The notes under the pieces: generated by a model
Databases searched by the model: none
What the model was told of the DNA's origin: nothing
What the model saw: the letters and a program-made list of their open reading frames with translations, nothing else
Shown here: piece after piece, positions 1-11,009 of the stretch
How the letters are laid out: each line of letters opens with the position of its first letter
Numbering within the stretch: the stretch's first letter is position 1
Made by a program: the position numbers and the translations under genes
DNA from: Pleurotus ostreatus/Saccharomyces cerevisiae fusant
Lineage: Eukaryota; Opisthokonta
Assembly (NCBI GenBank): GCA_024196135.1
Contig: JAMQCK010000275.1
Span: 1-32,036 of the forward strand
Direction of reading: 5' to 3'
DNA length: 32,036 nt

Positions 1-127
1 GTGCACGGAAGGAATTAGCGTTCAAGCCTCGGCCATACTTGTAGGGTCGGAGGATGATGCTCGTAGCGGTTCCCGCGAGTTGAATCTCGACACCAGGCTC
101 GTCGCCGATGAGTGGCTGCTGGGACAT
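1..127 (-). CDS. Kinase-like family protein, copy 1 (5' part only)
   Basis: Only the first 42 codons are inside the window; the gene runs off the left edge. The ATG is at 127-125. The start reads MSQQPLIGDEPGVEIQ and continues to a LRPYKYGRGLNANSF segment. This matches the start of copy 4 (ATG at 22679) at 34 of 42 residues, so the two are close paralogues although they lie 22 kb apart on opposite strands. In complete relatives this N-terminal part precedes a small protein-kinase-like domain with Lys in beta-3, an HxD catalytic loop and a DFS in place of DFG. Nothing can be said about the integrity of the missing part. A CACGTG box lies 60 bp upstream, as in other copies. Confidence 0.75.
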   Translation of the reverse strand, partial: MSQQPLIGDEPGVEIQLAGTATSIILRPYKYGRGLNANSFRA

Positions 128-186
128 GATGGTTAAATTACAAGAAATGCTGATGCCTTGCCGCGTGTTGTTGAAGGCGTGACGCC

Positions 187-192
187 CACGTG
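187..192. promoter_or_regulatory. CACGTG box upstream of kinase-like copy 1
   Basis: A perfect CACGTG palindrome sits 60 bp upstream of the copy 1 ATG, inside ccCACGTGgg. Copies 2, 3 and 4 have the same hexamer at 54-56 bp. CACGTG is the typical core bound by bHLH factors; which factor acts here is unknown. Confidence 0.45.
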
Positions 193-395
193 GGCATCAT
201 GTTTGGATGGCCGCGCCTTTGAGGGCGAGCAGCGACGGTGTTCCATATCGACTCTAGCGGCAATTCAGGTCGATGATGGAACCATGTGGAATGCGATATC
301 GATGCTGCTTCAGGGAACAACGGTGGAGTTGAACATACAGACAGAGCACGGGTATAGTGTACAACGAGAAAACATAGCATCTACGATAGCGGCGT

Positions 396-1476
396 TCATC
401 CACGAACATGCGCGGCAGTAGACGTCTGCGCCATCTTCTGTTTATTGCGGGACTGAAGGCGTGCATGACTTGCCTTGTTTTCTTTCGCGCGCTTTAGGCG
501 CTTCTTCAGCTCTTCCTCTTCGAAGAACCTTTCGTTCGCTTCCTGCACTTCAGGGCACGCTTCGGGGCCGAACACTGTAAGGGTATGTGAGCGACGAAGA
601 AAGGCGAGGAGCAGAAACACGCACAAGGGCCCAGACCAAACAACCCAATGGCCACGCCCAGATCCCGCAGCTCCATGCACCCGAAGACATAGGGATCGGG
701 AGGAGTCTCGTATGCCTTGATCGCCATCCTCGGATGGCACTTATGTTTTTCTCCTCGCGAGAAGTCAATAATGTAGGGTCGCTGGCGCTCGGTATCGTAC
801 AGGAGATGACGGAAGTCAGGTTCAACGAGGTCGGTGTGTTCGTAGCCGACGTCGTGTATGGCCTTCATCGCGTGCATGATGTCCAGACTATGCAGACTTG
901 TGAGCGTAATGCGAGCAATGAAGGCTTCCGTAACACACCGTGGCTTCTCTCCTTGCTCGCCTGGCCCAATAAACTCTTCCTTGAACGGTACGCCGCCCCA
1001 CTCCAAGATCGCACAACCCATCGTTCCGTCCCGAGGGGTTCCGCACGTCCAAACCCCGTAGTGCTTCGGCACTGCCTTCCCTTGCAGGTGTTTCTCAAGC
1101 GCTTGGCGTAGAAGCGCGCCTCTATGCAGAAGTTGCGCAGGTATTGGTGGCAGGGCGCGCCCTCTGCGACGTGGAACGCGACTTTGAGGGCAAACCGTTG
1201 AGGTGGGATGGCCGGGTCAGATGGTTTCGTCTCTGCAAGAAAGAGGGGACAGGAGCGCGAGAACCACTCTGTTCCGTATGTGCTGTACTGCTCGTATGTA
1301 AGGGCTTCGCCCCGGATTCGGGGCCAGTCGGTGCACAGAAAGTTGGAGGGGAGAATGTGGAACCTGTTCTCGTTGACGCCGTTGAGGTAGACGGGTCGAA
1401 GTATGCAGAGTCCTGTCGTGCTCGGCAGCGTGACGCCGACGCCGGTCTCACCATTGATGAGTGGCTGCTTGGCCAT
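396..1476 (-). pseudogene. Kinase-like family, copy 2, frameshifted
   Basis: The ATG at 1476-1474 opens MAKQPLINGETGV. Exons by homology to copy 3 are 1476-939, 887-625 and 574-396, with introns of 51 bp (888-938) and 50 bp (575-624) at the same positions as in the intact paralogues. Visible motifs are FALKVAF (beta-3 Lys), VPKHYGVW, AILEWGG, a catalytic loop HTDL, RHLLYD and IIDFSRGEKHKC. The C-terminus is a charged Glu/Lys/Arg-rich helix. Near 1085-1105, between FYAKRL and the QGKAVPKHYG segment, one base is missing compared with paralogues, so the frame breaks after the alpha-C region. Total exon length is 980 nt; one more base would give 981 (326 residues). Unless this is a sequencing error, the copy is a recent pseudogene, since the rest has stayed open. 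Confidence 0.75.
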
Positions 1477-1529
1477 GGTGGTGGTCAAAGGCGAATTGGC
1501 GATGTGACATAACCTTCGCGTGGTGGCAT

Positions 1530-1535
1530 CACGTG
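1530..1535. promoter_or_regulatory. CACGTG box upstream of kinase-like copy 2
   Basis: Perfect CACGTG, 54 bp upstream of the copy 2 ATG, in the context atCACGTGgg. Its spacing matches that of copies 1, 3 and 4, so it was probably inherited with the duplicated gene. Confidence 0.45.
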
Positions 1536-1761
1536 GGCGCGCGGTTCCGCAAGCCGGCAGCTGCCGAAGCAACATCGTCTTGCTGCCGTCTTCGAGGTGC
1601 ACAATTTTTTAACTAGGCAGTGGAAGGGGTCTCATCGCGGAAATTTGTCTCGTAGAACCCAGAATTGAAATATTCAGATGCAGCTAATTCACCGTACACT
1701 GGTCAATATCCCAATGCAATTTCTCGACAGTTCCATTTCTCCCCAAATTCTGACACCGTGA

Positions 1762-3539
1762 TCACTGATAGTTGACCGTCGCCTTCGTAAAGTTGGTTTC
1801 CGCGAAGCCGAGCTGCGCGTTGGCGCTGTCGTACACGGAGTAGAACCGCTCGAGGAAGGCATAGCCGTTGATAAAGTCCAGGCCCTCGCCAGATGAGCTG
1901 CCCAGGTCGGACACGACGAGGTACAGGCTATCCGCCGAGCCGCCGATCGCCTCGTTCAGCGCCGTCGGCCACAGCTGGGCGTCGGGGATGAGCTCGTAGG
2001 TGACCTGAGAAATGATCCAGAGCTGTAAGCATGTTGCCACGAGATTCACGTGGAAGACGAGCCTACCCCGTTGATGTCGAAGAACAGGCTCTCCAGCGCG
2101 TCGAACTGCGAGGCGGAGATGGAGAGGAGGCCCGTGTTGCTGTCCAGCGTGGCGCCGGTGGCACTGACATACGCATCGTACGCGTCCGTGGCGAGGTAGA
2201 GGAGGGTGGTGCCCGTGTCCGTGATGCCAGCAGTCAGCGGGAGAATCTCTTGGCTGCCGTATGAGACGGTCTGGTCATATCCTGGGAACGCTGTCAGGCT
2301 CGATTAAGCAGAAGCCCCGAAAGGACGCACCCCAATAGTGCGTCGCGGGCTCGGTGGTGGTCTTGGGGCTGCCAGCGGGCGTGGGTGTGTCAGCTAGGAG
2401 GTTGAGTGGGAGGTGTCCGATACGCACAAGACATTGATGTCGCCCGTGTACAGCGAGTCGTCGACACCGCCTGAGAATCATATGAGAATGCAAGACAGCG
2501 TTAGAGGACATGAAGCGCACCGAAGGTGAGGACACCGTTCTGGACCTCCTCAGAAGTCGTCGGCGCGAACGAGATGCCTACGGACCAATCGCTGATGACA
2601 CCGTTGTTGTACAGGTTGTCGGTCACGGTTGGAATCTCCTCGCTCGAGGTCAGCAGCGTTCCTGTCAGCAAGTCAGAATTCAAAGGCACAGCAGCACTCG
2701 AGAGCACAGACTGACCGGAGGTGAGCTCCGTAGGGCCGATGCTTCGTTGGCCGACTCATCAGTCGGTGAGTGCGGTAAAGATGTGGAACGTCAGCTCACC
2801 CAAGGATACCATCGTAAGGGCTGAAGCCGGAGCTGAAGACAAGTGTCAGCGCGGTAGCAATGCAGCAACGGCAGAAAGAAACTTACGCAAGGAAAGCAGC
2901 GCCGATAGATTGCTCAGGGATGACCAGTTCGTCGGTCAAGGTGACAGTGTCAATGTACTCGAGCCCTGGATTCTCGTTAGCGGATTATGGCAATCGAGTG
3001 AGCACAGAAGACTCACCGATAAAGAAGCCGGACCCGTAGGTGACCTGAACGATGTCTCCCGTCGACTGCGACGAGCTCGTCGGCTCGTAAGCCGTCACCG
3101 CTCCGACCTACTCAGGAATTATCAGACCTCGCTACACCTCGCACGCCTGCCACGACCCACCCAGGTGTTCGAGCTGCCGGTATCGACAATCAAGTTGTCT
3201 TCGCGGCAGGTCAGGTCAGCTGAGCCTAACGTCCGTCCATCGCGCGCAGCACTCACACGTCGTAGGCGGCGACCCCACGCCCACCTCCGCAATATAGATA
3301 ACCGCCTCGTTGATAACGGGCTCAGACAGGTTCGCCGCAGCGACCGTTCCCGGGCTCCTCAGAGCCTTCGTCTTCAGCGCCTGCGCGCGCTCCCGTCCAG
3401 ACGCGACAAGCTGGTGCCCACTGGTCACATTGAGCTCCTTGAGCAGCGACACGGAGACCGGCGCGCGTGGGATGATGACCGGAGTGGCGCTGGCGGCGAG
3501 CGCGAGGAGGAGCGAGCTGAGGAAGCTGAGGGCGGCCAT
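1762..3539 (-). CDS. Secreted aspartic peptidase, family A1 (polyporopepsin-like), tandem copy 1
   Basis: This is a pepsin-type acid endopeptidase, expected to be secreted for extracellular protein breakdown. I reconstruct 11 exons and 10 introns, giving about 409 residues; the first three introns are 3199-3256, 3108-3160 and 2966-3016. Residues 1-19 form a hydrophobic signal peptide (MAALSFLSSLLLALAASA) followed by a prosegment. The first catalytic motif LIVDTGSSNTW has its Asp near residue 100. YGSGFF of the flap region, YDGILGIGP and GGVDDSLYTGDI follow. The second catalytic motif ITDTGTTLLYL has its Asp near 279. The C-terminal lobe ends with GLDFINGYAFLERFYSVYD and QLGFAE. All key residues are present and no break is seen. 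It is paralogous to the gene at 4891-6661 on the same strand. The ATG at 3539 gives the signal peptide directly. The large open frame on the opposite strand (2721-3617) is an antisense shadow. Confidence 0.9.
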
Positions 3540-3609
3540 GACTCGGAGGTGGTCTCGCTGGTTCCGGCAGGAGGAGTGAGCCCAGAGAGTGCGGGTGAGC
3601 GCATCAAGG

Positions 3610-3616
3610 TTATATA
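3610..3616 (-). promoter_or_regulatory. TATA box of aspartic peptidase copy 1
   Basis: On the minus strand TATATAA lies 71 bp before the ATG, and a CTGGGAGG block lies just upstream of it. The second peptidase gene has the same TATATAA at exactly the same 71 bp spacing, also with CTGGGAGG nearby. This supports both as inherited core promoter elements. Confidence 0.55.
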
Positions 3617-4890
3617 GGTGACCTCCCAGAGCGTCATGCTCGCGATGTGCTTCTTAAGTGGCGTAGGGATTCCTATGTCGAAGCGCTGTAGGGTTCCTTG
3701 CTGGCGTGAGCCTCTGCGTGTCGCGCCACAGCTGTGGGTATATGGTGGGTGATGACCCCGAGGGTGCGTCCCTGCGGCGATGGGAGGCGCTCGGGGGTTA
3801 GTGCCTGTGCATAAGGATGAGTGTTCGTGCTTACCTATACCCCAGCACGCAGAAGTGCAAGGCGCAACCCTGCGTACCGGTCTAGTACCCTGGCGCGCCA
3901 ATGCGTCCCTTGCACGCCTATGCTTCCCTTTCCGAGCAGAAGGGCAACACTTGCTCTGTGTTCCTATCACCGCGTACTACGCATTTGAATATGGCAATGA
4001 CGCTCACGTTTTCGCATGCCTGTGCCCGCGAACTTCGCAAAAGTCAGTGACCCGCCAGCTTCGCATATACTGTCACCACTGACCGCGAGCTGAGAACGTC
4101 GGAAGAACGCGATAGCAAAGATAGCGACACACGTCCGGGCGAGCGACATGGGCCCAGAAGAGCAGCTTGAGACATCCCCACTGGGGAGGTGGGTTGATCC
4201 AGCTAAGTGTGCCGCGAAGCGCGATGGTGACGCGAGGTGAGGTGGTCGTGAAGGGCTTGGCGAAGATAGCCATGTCCTGATGGGGACAGTGCGTAGGGTT
4301 CCTAATGGGGAACATGCGCGCACCGTAACGCGCCCACGTACAATGATTGCACGCGAGGCGACGCGAGGGGTTTTCACCAAAAACGACGCCAGTATCAGGT
4401 CCCAATGCGCCAAAATGGTTGTCAAAACAGACCACGTTTCATCCTCAGAGCGGCGCGGGGCAAAACGCGGCCAACGTCGACCTCCATCCTGAATGCGACG
4501 GACCCGCCGCTGGTAGCAGGAACTTTCCTATTGCAAAGTACCGCGCAAATCATTGGGTAGTCTCTGAGGTCGCCGAGGGGGGACATCCTTTCCAATGGTG
4601 ACGGAAAGCTCGTCCCGAAGTGAAGTCCAATCCAATGCGCTGAAAGGGAACAGAAAACCGGTCAAAAAACATCGGATGGGACATCTTGTCCAGGGCCTCG
4701 CCGCCCAAGGGGGCTTGAGGTACGCGCGAGGTGTGTATTATAGGGTAAAAAAGAACAACAAGTCCTGTTCAATTCCGAGGCCAAAGGAGCGTTATGTGAG
4801 AACATTGTAAGTGAGTGGACAGACGAGCGCACTGATTCGAGAACTCGAGACAAGGAGCGACAGTGTACGCTATTCGAGTCTGTGTCATGA
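3617..4890. other. Intergenic region between the two aspartic peptidase genes
   Basis: About 1.27 kb holding the upstream region of peptidase copy 1 and the 3' flank of copy 2. Several short open frames exist (for example 3967-4435 minus and 4280-4601 plus), but none shows a recognisable domain, a plausible intron chain or a paralogue in the window. I see no gene here. Confidence 0.5.
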
Positions 4891-6661
4891 TCAGGCTTGG
4901 CTATTGACCACCGCAGTCGTGTACTTGGTAGTAGCGAAGCCCATCTTCGAATCCTTGGTATCGTAGTACGAGTAGTACCGCTCGAGGAACGCGTAGCCGT
5001 TGATGAAGTCGAGGCCTTGTCCAGAGTTGCTGCCGATGTTCGCCACGATGAGGTAGTACCCGTCGGGGGTTCCTCCGATCTCTGCGTTGCGAGACCGCGG
5101 CCACAGCTGAGCGTCGGGAATGAGAGCGAAGTCCTCCTGCAGTGTATCCCATGAGCGCCCATTCGACACCGCGCGCAGCAGCAGCAGCATCTGCGCCAAT
5201 ACGCACCCCAGAGACGGTGAAAGTCAGACTTTGCATGTTCTCGAATTGCTCGGCCGTGACTCGGAGAAGGCCGGTCTGCTGGTCCTCCATGGCGCCGGTA
5301 GACGCCATGTACGCTCTGTACGCATCCGTGGGCAGGTAGATGAGAGTGGTGCCGGTGTCCGCGATTCCGGCCGTCTTGGCGAGGATCTGTTTGCCACCGT
5401 AGGTAATAGATTGGTCGTAGCCTGTGCGGCGCATGTCAGAACTGGCGCCGGAGAGGCTGTGTGAGCGTCTCACCCCAGTATGCGCTCGCGGGCGATGTGG
5501 TCGTCTTCTGGCTGTTGGTGGCAAGCAGTTGATCAGCATATGTACCCAGCAAGCATCGGTGAAGAGCAAAATACGCACAACTCCTGCAGCTGTCCGGTAT
5601 ACAGTGAGCTGTCAGCGCCGCCTGTCCATCTCATGAGATGCGGTGAGGATGTAGACCAAAAAATCTTACCAAATGTCAGAGCACCGCCCGGCGAATCGGA
5701 GGCCGCTGGCGCAAAATAAACACCTAGAGCCGGCCTCGGAATGGTTCCCTGACTGTAGAGGTTGTCCGTGACGGTAGGAATCTCTTCGGTTCGGTTGAGA
5801 AGGACTGATCCTGGCGAACATGTCAGGATGCCAGCGGATTGACCCCAGCTCAAGTCCTACCTGCGGTCAGATCTACAGGCCCGACACTGCAGATGTATAG
5901 CTCAGCGAGAGGAATACTCATACGTACAAACCGTGCTCACCCGAGAATGCCGTCAAAAGGCGCTATCCCATTGCTAGAAGAGTCTTAAGCATCGGGAGAA
6001 AACAACAGAAAAATAGACGCACGAGATCTCGGCGTCACCGATGGACTGTTTGTTGATGACAAGCTGTTTCGAGAGCGTTACTCTGTCGATGTACTCCTCG
6101 CCTGCATTCACGACTTAGGTCTGGAGCTCAAACATCACATCGTCGTCACTCACCGACAAAATAACCGGAACCGTACGCAACCCCGACTGGCTTCCCCGTG
6201 TTCTGAGACGTGTTGCTCGGAATGTAAGGTTTCGCAGCACCGACCTTGATGGGCGTGTGAGCGGCGCACTAGTATGGAGCCGAGGACACTCACCCAGGTA
6301 TTGGAGCTCCCGGTGTCGACGATGAGATCAACTGCGGTATCTTGTCATCAGCTGCGTATCATATTCCCTGGGGAATAAACTCGCAAGTCTGCCCGGCAGA
6401 GCCGACCGCGACAGTGGCGGTGTAAATGACATCTCGATTGGCAACGGGCACGTCGGCGGGACGGTGCCCTTTGCCGTGTCCATAAGCCCTCAGCGCTTGC
6501 GCGCGCTGCCTTCCAGCCGAGACCATCTCCTGACCACCGGTGACATTGCGCTGTAGGGTCAGAGGCAAACTGGCCGTCACGTCCGCTCGCGACTCAACAA
6601 CGGGGCTAGCCACAGCTGTGACGGCGAGGAGAAGAAGACAATAGAGGCGAGAAGAGAACAT
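4891..6661 (-). CDS. Secreted aspartic peptidase, family A1 (polyporopepsin-like), tandem copy 2
   Basis: Second pepsin-type peptidase, with ATG at 6661-6659 and stop at 4893-4891. It has the same ten intron positions as copy 1. The start MFSSRLYCLLLLAVTAVAS is a signal peptide, and a prosegment with an N-glycosylation-like NVT follows. Catalytic motifs are LIVDTGSSNTW (exon 2) and IADTGTTLIYL (exon 10). Family landmarks YGSGYF, FDGILG, LIPDAQLWPR and GLDFINGYAFLERYYSYYD are present. Both catalytic Asp residues are kept, so the enzyme should be active. Oddity: the first intron (6332-6384, 53 bp) starts with GC instead of GT. The matching intron of copy 1 starts with GT. The pair arose by tandem duplication; the two proteins have diverged clearly in the prosegment. 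Confidence 0.9.
6332..6384 (-). other. GC-AG intron in aspartic peptidase copy 2
   Basis: The intron between the GSAGQT and DLIVDTGSS segments begins GCGAGT and ends CCGCAG. Only this splice keeps the frame into the catalytic motif. Using the nearby GT instead leads to a stop codon. Confidence 0.65.
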
Positions 6662-6731
6662 CCTGAAGGGAGTGACTAGGTTCTGCTGCGTCGAGAGGAG
6701 AGCCTGAGCAAGATGGGTGGTCGTACCTCTG

Positions 6732-6738
6732 TTATATA
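6732..6738 (-). promoter_or_regulatory. TATA box of aspartic peptidase copy 2
   Basis: TATATAA on the minus strand, 71 bp before the ATG at 6661, the same spacing as in copy 1. A CTGGGAGG block lies slightly further upstream. Confidence 0.55.
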
Positions 6739-8165
6739 GACCACTGTCGTCGCCTCCCAGTACAAAGTGCATCCTGCAAGCGATGGGTATCCCGCTTGGA
6801 TAACATTTCCACTGTACACCATCTGAGAGTAGGACTTGCTAACACTCGACCTATCTGAGCTGGAACAGCGACTTGCAGACTGAGGATAGTGAGATAGTCC
6901 CATGTCACGCGATGGCGGCGTCGGTCGAAGCTGGGAGGCGGTCCATGCACGTCCAGTCGGTGCTACATCTTGCACCAGTATAGAAATCAGCGCAGCCAGT
7001 TGCGGAATTTGTGTAATCGGTCGCGGACCGCATGCCCCAAAACAGCACCAGTTTTCGCTGTCGCCCGTTACAAGGCCGCTTTAGTAGACATTGTTAATAT
7101 AGGTTGGAGCATCAGACAGAGAGAGTAGTTTGGAAAGCATCCGGAACGCTCGTGCCAGCGTTCTTGCAGAACGAGATGACTGCCTTGTCCAAGGACTCTT
7201 CGGGTCCAAATCCGGCTCAAACGCGAATCGTCACGCTAACACGTGATGTGACTACTCGCGTTTACTGCCCCCCTCGAGATATGATCATGGAATATTCTGA
7301 ATAACAACGGCAGCGATGGCCACACCAACCACGAAAGATGCGAGAACATATTACCTTGCCTAGCAAGGTCTCTCGCCACCCTTAATTGAAGCCCAACTTT
7401 TTGCAGGCACGATCAGACAGTCAACAGTGCTCAACAGATCACTGGATGCTCTCGGTGTCGAACCTAGAGCCAGAGCCCGGACGGATCTCATGCAAGAGTG
7501 CTTTGCGTCGGAGTCTGACAGTGACTGCTGCTAGTATCATCACCGCCGCTACGCCCGCGAACATAAAATGCTCGAGTCGAAGGGAGCGTGCGCGTCTCCA
7601 AAGCCTGAGGGTCCGCGTGAACCCTGAACGAGCTCACATCGACGAAATTGAAGGCGATGAGCTTCATCATGCCCCCCCTGCTAGGCAAGGTCCAGATCCG
7701 GCGTAGCCGGGGCTTCCTCTAGTGGGCATATAACATGAAACAACCACAAGGTACTAACGGGGAGCGGTAACCAACTACAGCGGTACACAGGCAAGTGCGA
7801 CAACGGTATACCCACAGCGAACGAACGGTACACCAACCTGAACAAGGAGAGGGCGCAGTATACAGCCTACACTCGACAGCAAAGAACAGCGACAGATAGC
7901 CTACACCACTCTGCATGCCGCGTACACAACAACACAACGTCCGGAAGCCAACCAATGAGGAGAACATGTTAAATGCGGGGGAGAGAGACGAAGAGGAAGA
8001 GAGGTCGCCAGAACAAAATCAGAGCGAGGATGCAGGCAGAATACATACGGGTTAATATAGTACAACGAGCGTCCCATACGTTGGGGGCACTCCTTCGTGT
8101 CGGCCAGCGTCCGCGTCATAGTCATATCGTGTCCAAATCGAGCGCGAATTAGGACCCGCCTGGCA
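6739..8165. other. Intergenic region between peptidase copy 2 and the forkhead gene
   Basis: About 1.43 kb with no supportable gene. It holds the peptidase promoter and the 3' flank of the forkhead gene. A CACGTG lies at 7240-7245. On the minus strand, 7604-7439 is an open stretch preceded by an AG acceptor; it encodes a hydrophobic run (FMFAGVAAVMILAAVTV) followed by a basic RLRRKA and a short tail to a stop. It resembles the last exon of a membrane protein, but I could not join it to any upstream exon, so it may be a remnant or chance. Confidence 0.4.
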
Positions 8166-11009
8166 CTAGTAGTACCGCGGGCCCGCCGTCCCGGGACTCG
8201 TATCCAGCGCCCCCGGGCTGTCATACAACAAGTGACTCCTGCCCTTCCCGAAGAACCCGCCCGGGCTATCACCCATCCCCCTCAGCGCGCTCCGCCTCAC
8301 CTCCTCGTCCAGCAGCGCGCTCGTGTCGTAGTCGTCGAGCACCAAGCGACCATTGGGCGTGCGGAACGGCGACATGCCCGGGTACCCGCGCGTCGGCGTG
8401 CGGTACGGCGACGTGTGCGGCCACAGGTTCGCGAGCGTCACCGACTTGCGCGGGGGCGTGACCATGCGGCGCGGCGGGGTCGTTTGACGCGCGGTGCCGT
8501 TGGGCGGGCTGCGCATGTGGGAGGAGCTCTGCCCCGCCATGGGGTGGTCAAGGTGCGACTTGTAGTGCTCGAGGCTGGTGACGGGGCTCATCTGCGAGAG
8601 GGGAGAGCGACCACCAGAGGGAGAGTATTGCAGGCTGCGTTTGCGCGCTTGGCGGGGAGGAGGGGTTGATGGTGGTCCGGGGCTGACCGAGCGACGGAGG
8701 ACATGCACACGAGTGCTTTCTGAGTGCCGATAACCTGGGCTGCTTGGCGACCGGATGGGTGGTAAGGGGCGAGGGTCCTGCGGTGGGTCAGTACAAGCGG
8801 TAGAAGGCATAGAAGAGAAGCTCACATCAGGGATATCGATCAAGTCATTCAAGCTCAGCCGCTTGCCAGGCAAGCGACTACTTGACGAGCTACTCGAGCT
8901 TCCCGCCGAAGGAGGCCGCGCCGCATCCAGCATGATGCCAGGCTGCAACGCGCTTGAGCTACTCCGCGAGCGCGAGTACAGCGGCGCAGGGTGCATCAGA
9001 CCGTCAGAGGTCATATCGCTATCAGGCGGAAGCTCGATGTCAAGCTCCGTGCCAGTGACGGTGTCGTTGCTGCTCCGATGCTTATTGCTCGAGTAATCAT
9101 CATCGTCCTCCGCCGCGCTGAAGTCCGCGTCGCTCGAGGGCGGCATGGACGAGGGTGGGCTGGACGAGCTATGATTCGGCGTGAGAGCAGGGACGGACGG
9201 TAGCGAAGATATCGAGCCCGTCGAGCGGGGAGGGCGACGGCGCATGGCAGGGGGTTCCACCGGTGAGCCGTCGTCCAGATCCCCATCCTGTTCGCCATGT
9301 TCCGATCCGTTCTGCGATGCAGGGAACGAGCTCGAGGACGACGAGGCAGCGGCGACAGCACTCATCGCCACCCTCTGGAAGTTCGACGTCGCCGGGAGCG
9401 GCGGGAAGATAATACCCGGAGGCTGCTCCGTCGCCGTATAGTACGGCTGATGATGTGTCGCTGGGCGCGTCGGCGGGAAGAGCGGTTGAGCATGCAGCGT
9501 GGGCGCAGGTGCCGGTGACGGTGGGCTATCCAGCGCTGGCCTCGCCTTCTTCGACGCCCTCTCAACGACAGCAGCATCCTCATCGTCCGCTGCACGTTTC
9601 CTCCTATTGCTGCGGCTCGGCTCCTTCACGTTGGCATCCTTGCACTTGTGCTTCTTGAACCCGCCACCCTCGAAGCACTCCAGGTCCTGGTCCCATATCG
9701 CCCAGAGGCTCCTGCCGACTGATCGATCGCGCGGAACCTTGCGGAACACGACGGTCGTGCTCAGCACATGCCGGATGCTGTTCATCCACGTCGTCTCGCC
9801 GCGCTTGAAGTACGGGTACACGATGGTGATCCAGTCGTAAATCTCTTGCAGGGTCAAGCGGTGCTCCGGCGAGGATAAGATTGCTTGGCCGATGATAGCC
9901 GCGTACGAACGCTCGGGCTTGAAGGGAGAATAAGGACCGGGTGGCAGCTTGAACGGCATCGCTTCGTTGTCAGTCTCCTGCGATGGTGACCCGTTTGCAG
10001 GCCCTCCAGGCGACGAGACCAGGTTAACAATGCCATGGGCGGGGGATGATTGAGGCGACGCTTGAGGAGGGGAAGACGGCGGGAAGCTATTTGACGAGAA
10101 CGTGGTGTCCCTAGGCAGGGTGCGGTTTGCTTGAGGTGTTACAGGCTGTGCACCAGAGCCTCCGGCGGCAGGGTATGGCAAGGGTAAGTAACGCGGGTAC
10201 GCCAAGTAAGGGTTATAGGAGGCCGACGAGGATGGAGGCTGGGAAGACTTCGCGGGAGCTGTTGACGCGGTGGAGGTCGCGCTTGATGTCGAGGCAGGGG
10301 CCGTCTATGGTAGTCAAACGTCAATCCAGCACTACTTCGGGTATGCGCATTCCACGTACCATCGTCCGCGCAGACGCCTTCATTGGCTCGACTAGGGTGT
10401 GTTCTCTGTAATATTTACTCATAGAGGGGGTTAATAGTGACGCGCTCATCTGAATAAAGAATCAGAGCGATTCATATCCAGTGTATCTGCACTCACCTGA
10501 TTGGCGTTATCTGTCGATCTGCTTGCCAGTGGCTGGACGCTGACCCCCCGTGACGATGCCACGCTAGCTGCCCGCGACGCGCTAGGGGTGGGCGAAGGAG
10601 GATGGCCCATCGGCGCGCGGCCGCTCGCCTTCTCCTTGCGCTTCTTCTCCCGCCGGCTCTGGTTCTGCCGCTCGATGACCGCTTCCATGGACAGCGGCAC
10701 GGTCGCATCACGAGGCTCGGCCTTCACTGGGGTCGCGGGGGGCGACGCGTCCCGACCTGCCATCGAGCTCGCGCGGGATATTGGGCGCGCGTAGGCAGAC
10801 TGCGAGCGACTCAGGCGCGTGCAGGACTGGGCTTCGGGGGCGGGGGCGGTCACGGAGGGGACGACGTCGGCACCTCGTGCGCCGTCGTTGTCGAGGAATT
10901 GGCGCATTTGGCGGCTGCGCTTGTCGAGGTCGTCACGCGTCATGCCAAGCGTCTTGAGAAGTTGGTCAATGGGGGAGAGCTCCGGAGCTGGCTGCGCTGT
11001 CTCCGCCAT
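8166..11009 (-). CDS. Forkhead-domain transcription factor
   Basis: Sequence-specific nuclear DNA-binding protein. I build four exons, 11009-10497, 10449-10360, 10304-8826 and 8777-8166, totalling 2694 nt (897 residues) with every junction in phase. The forkhead (winged-helix) domain lies at about residues 332-412, from KPERSYAAIIGQAIL through the recognition helix WMNSIRHVLS to RSLWAIWDQDLECF. A conserved-looking N-terminus (SPIDQLLKTLGMTRDDLDKR) lies about 12 residues from the start. A basic SRREKKRKEK patch lies near residue 120. Most of the rest is low-complexity Ser/Pro/Thr. The start at 11009 is the first ATG; the TTG codons further upstream or at 10205 are not starts. The third intron (8778-8825, 48 bp) has a length divisible by three and stays open, so it is easily missed. 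DNA targets cannot be read from sequence. Confidence 0.88.

Noticed and set aside
2721..3617. A 298-codon plus-strand open frame
   Set aside because: It lies opposite the aspartic peptidase exons, has an Arg-rich translation typical of antisense GC-rich frames and no domain.
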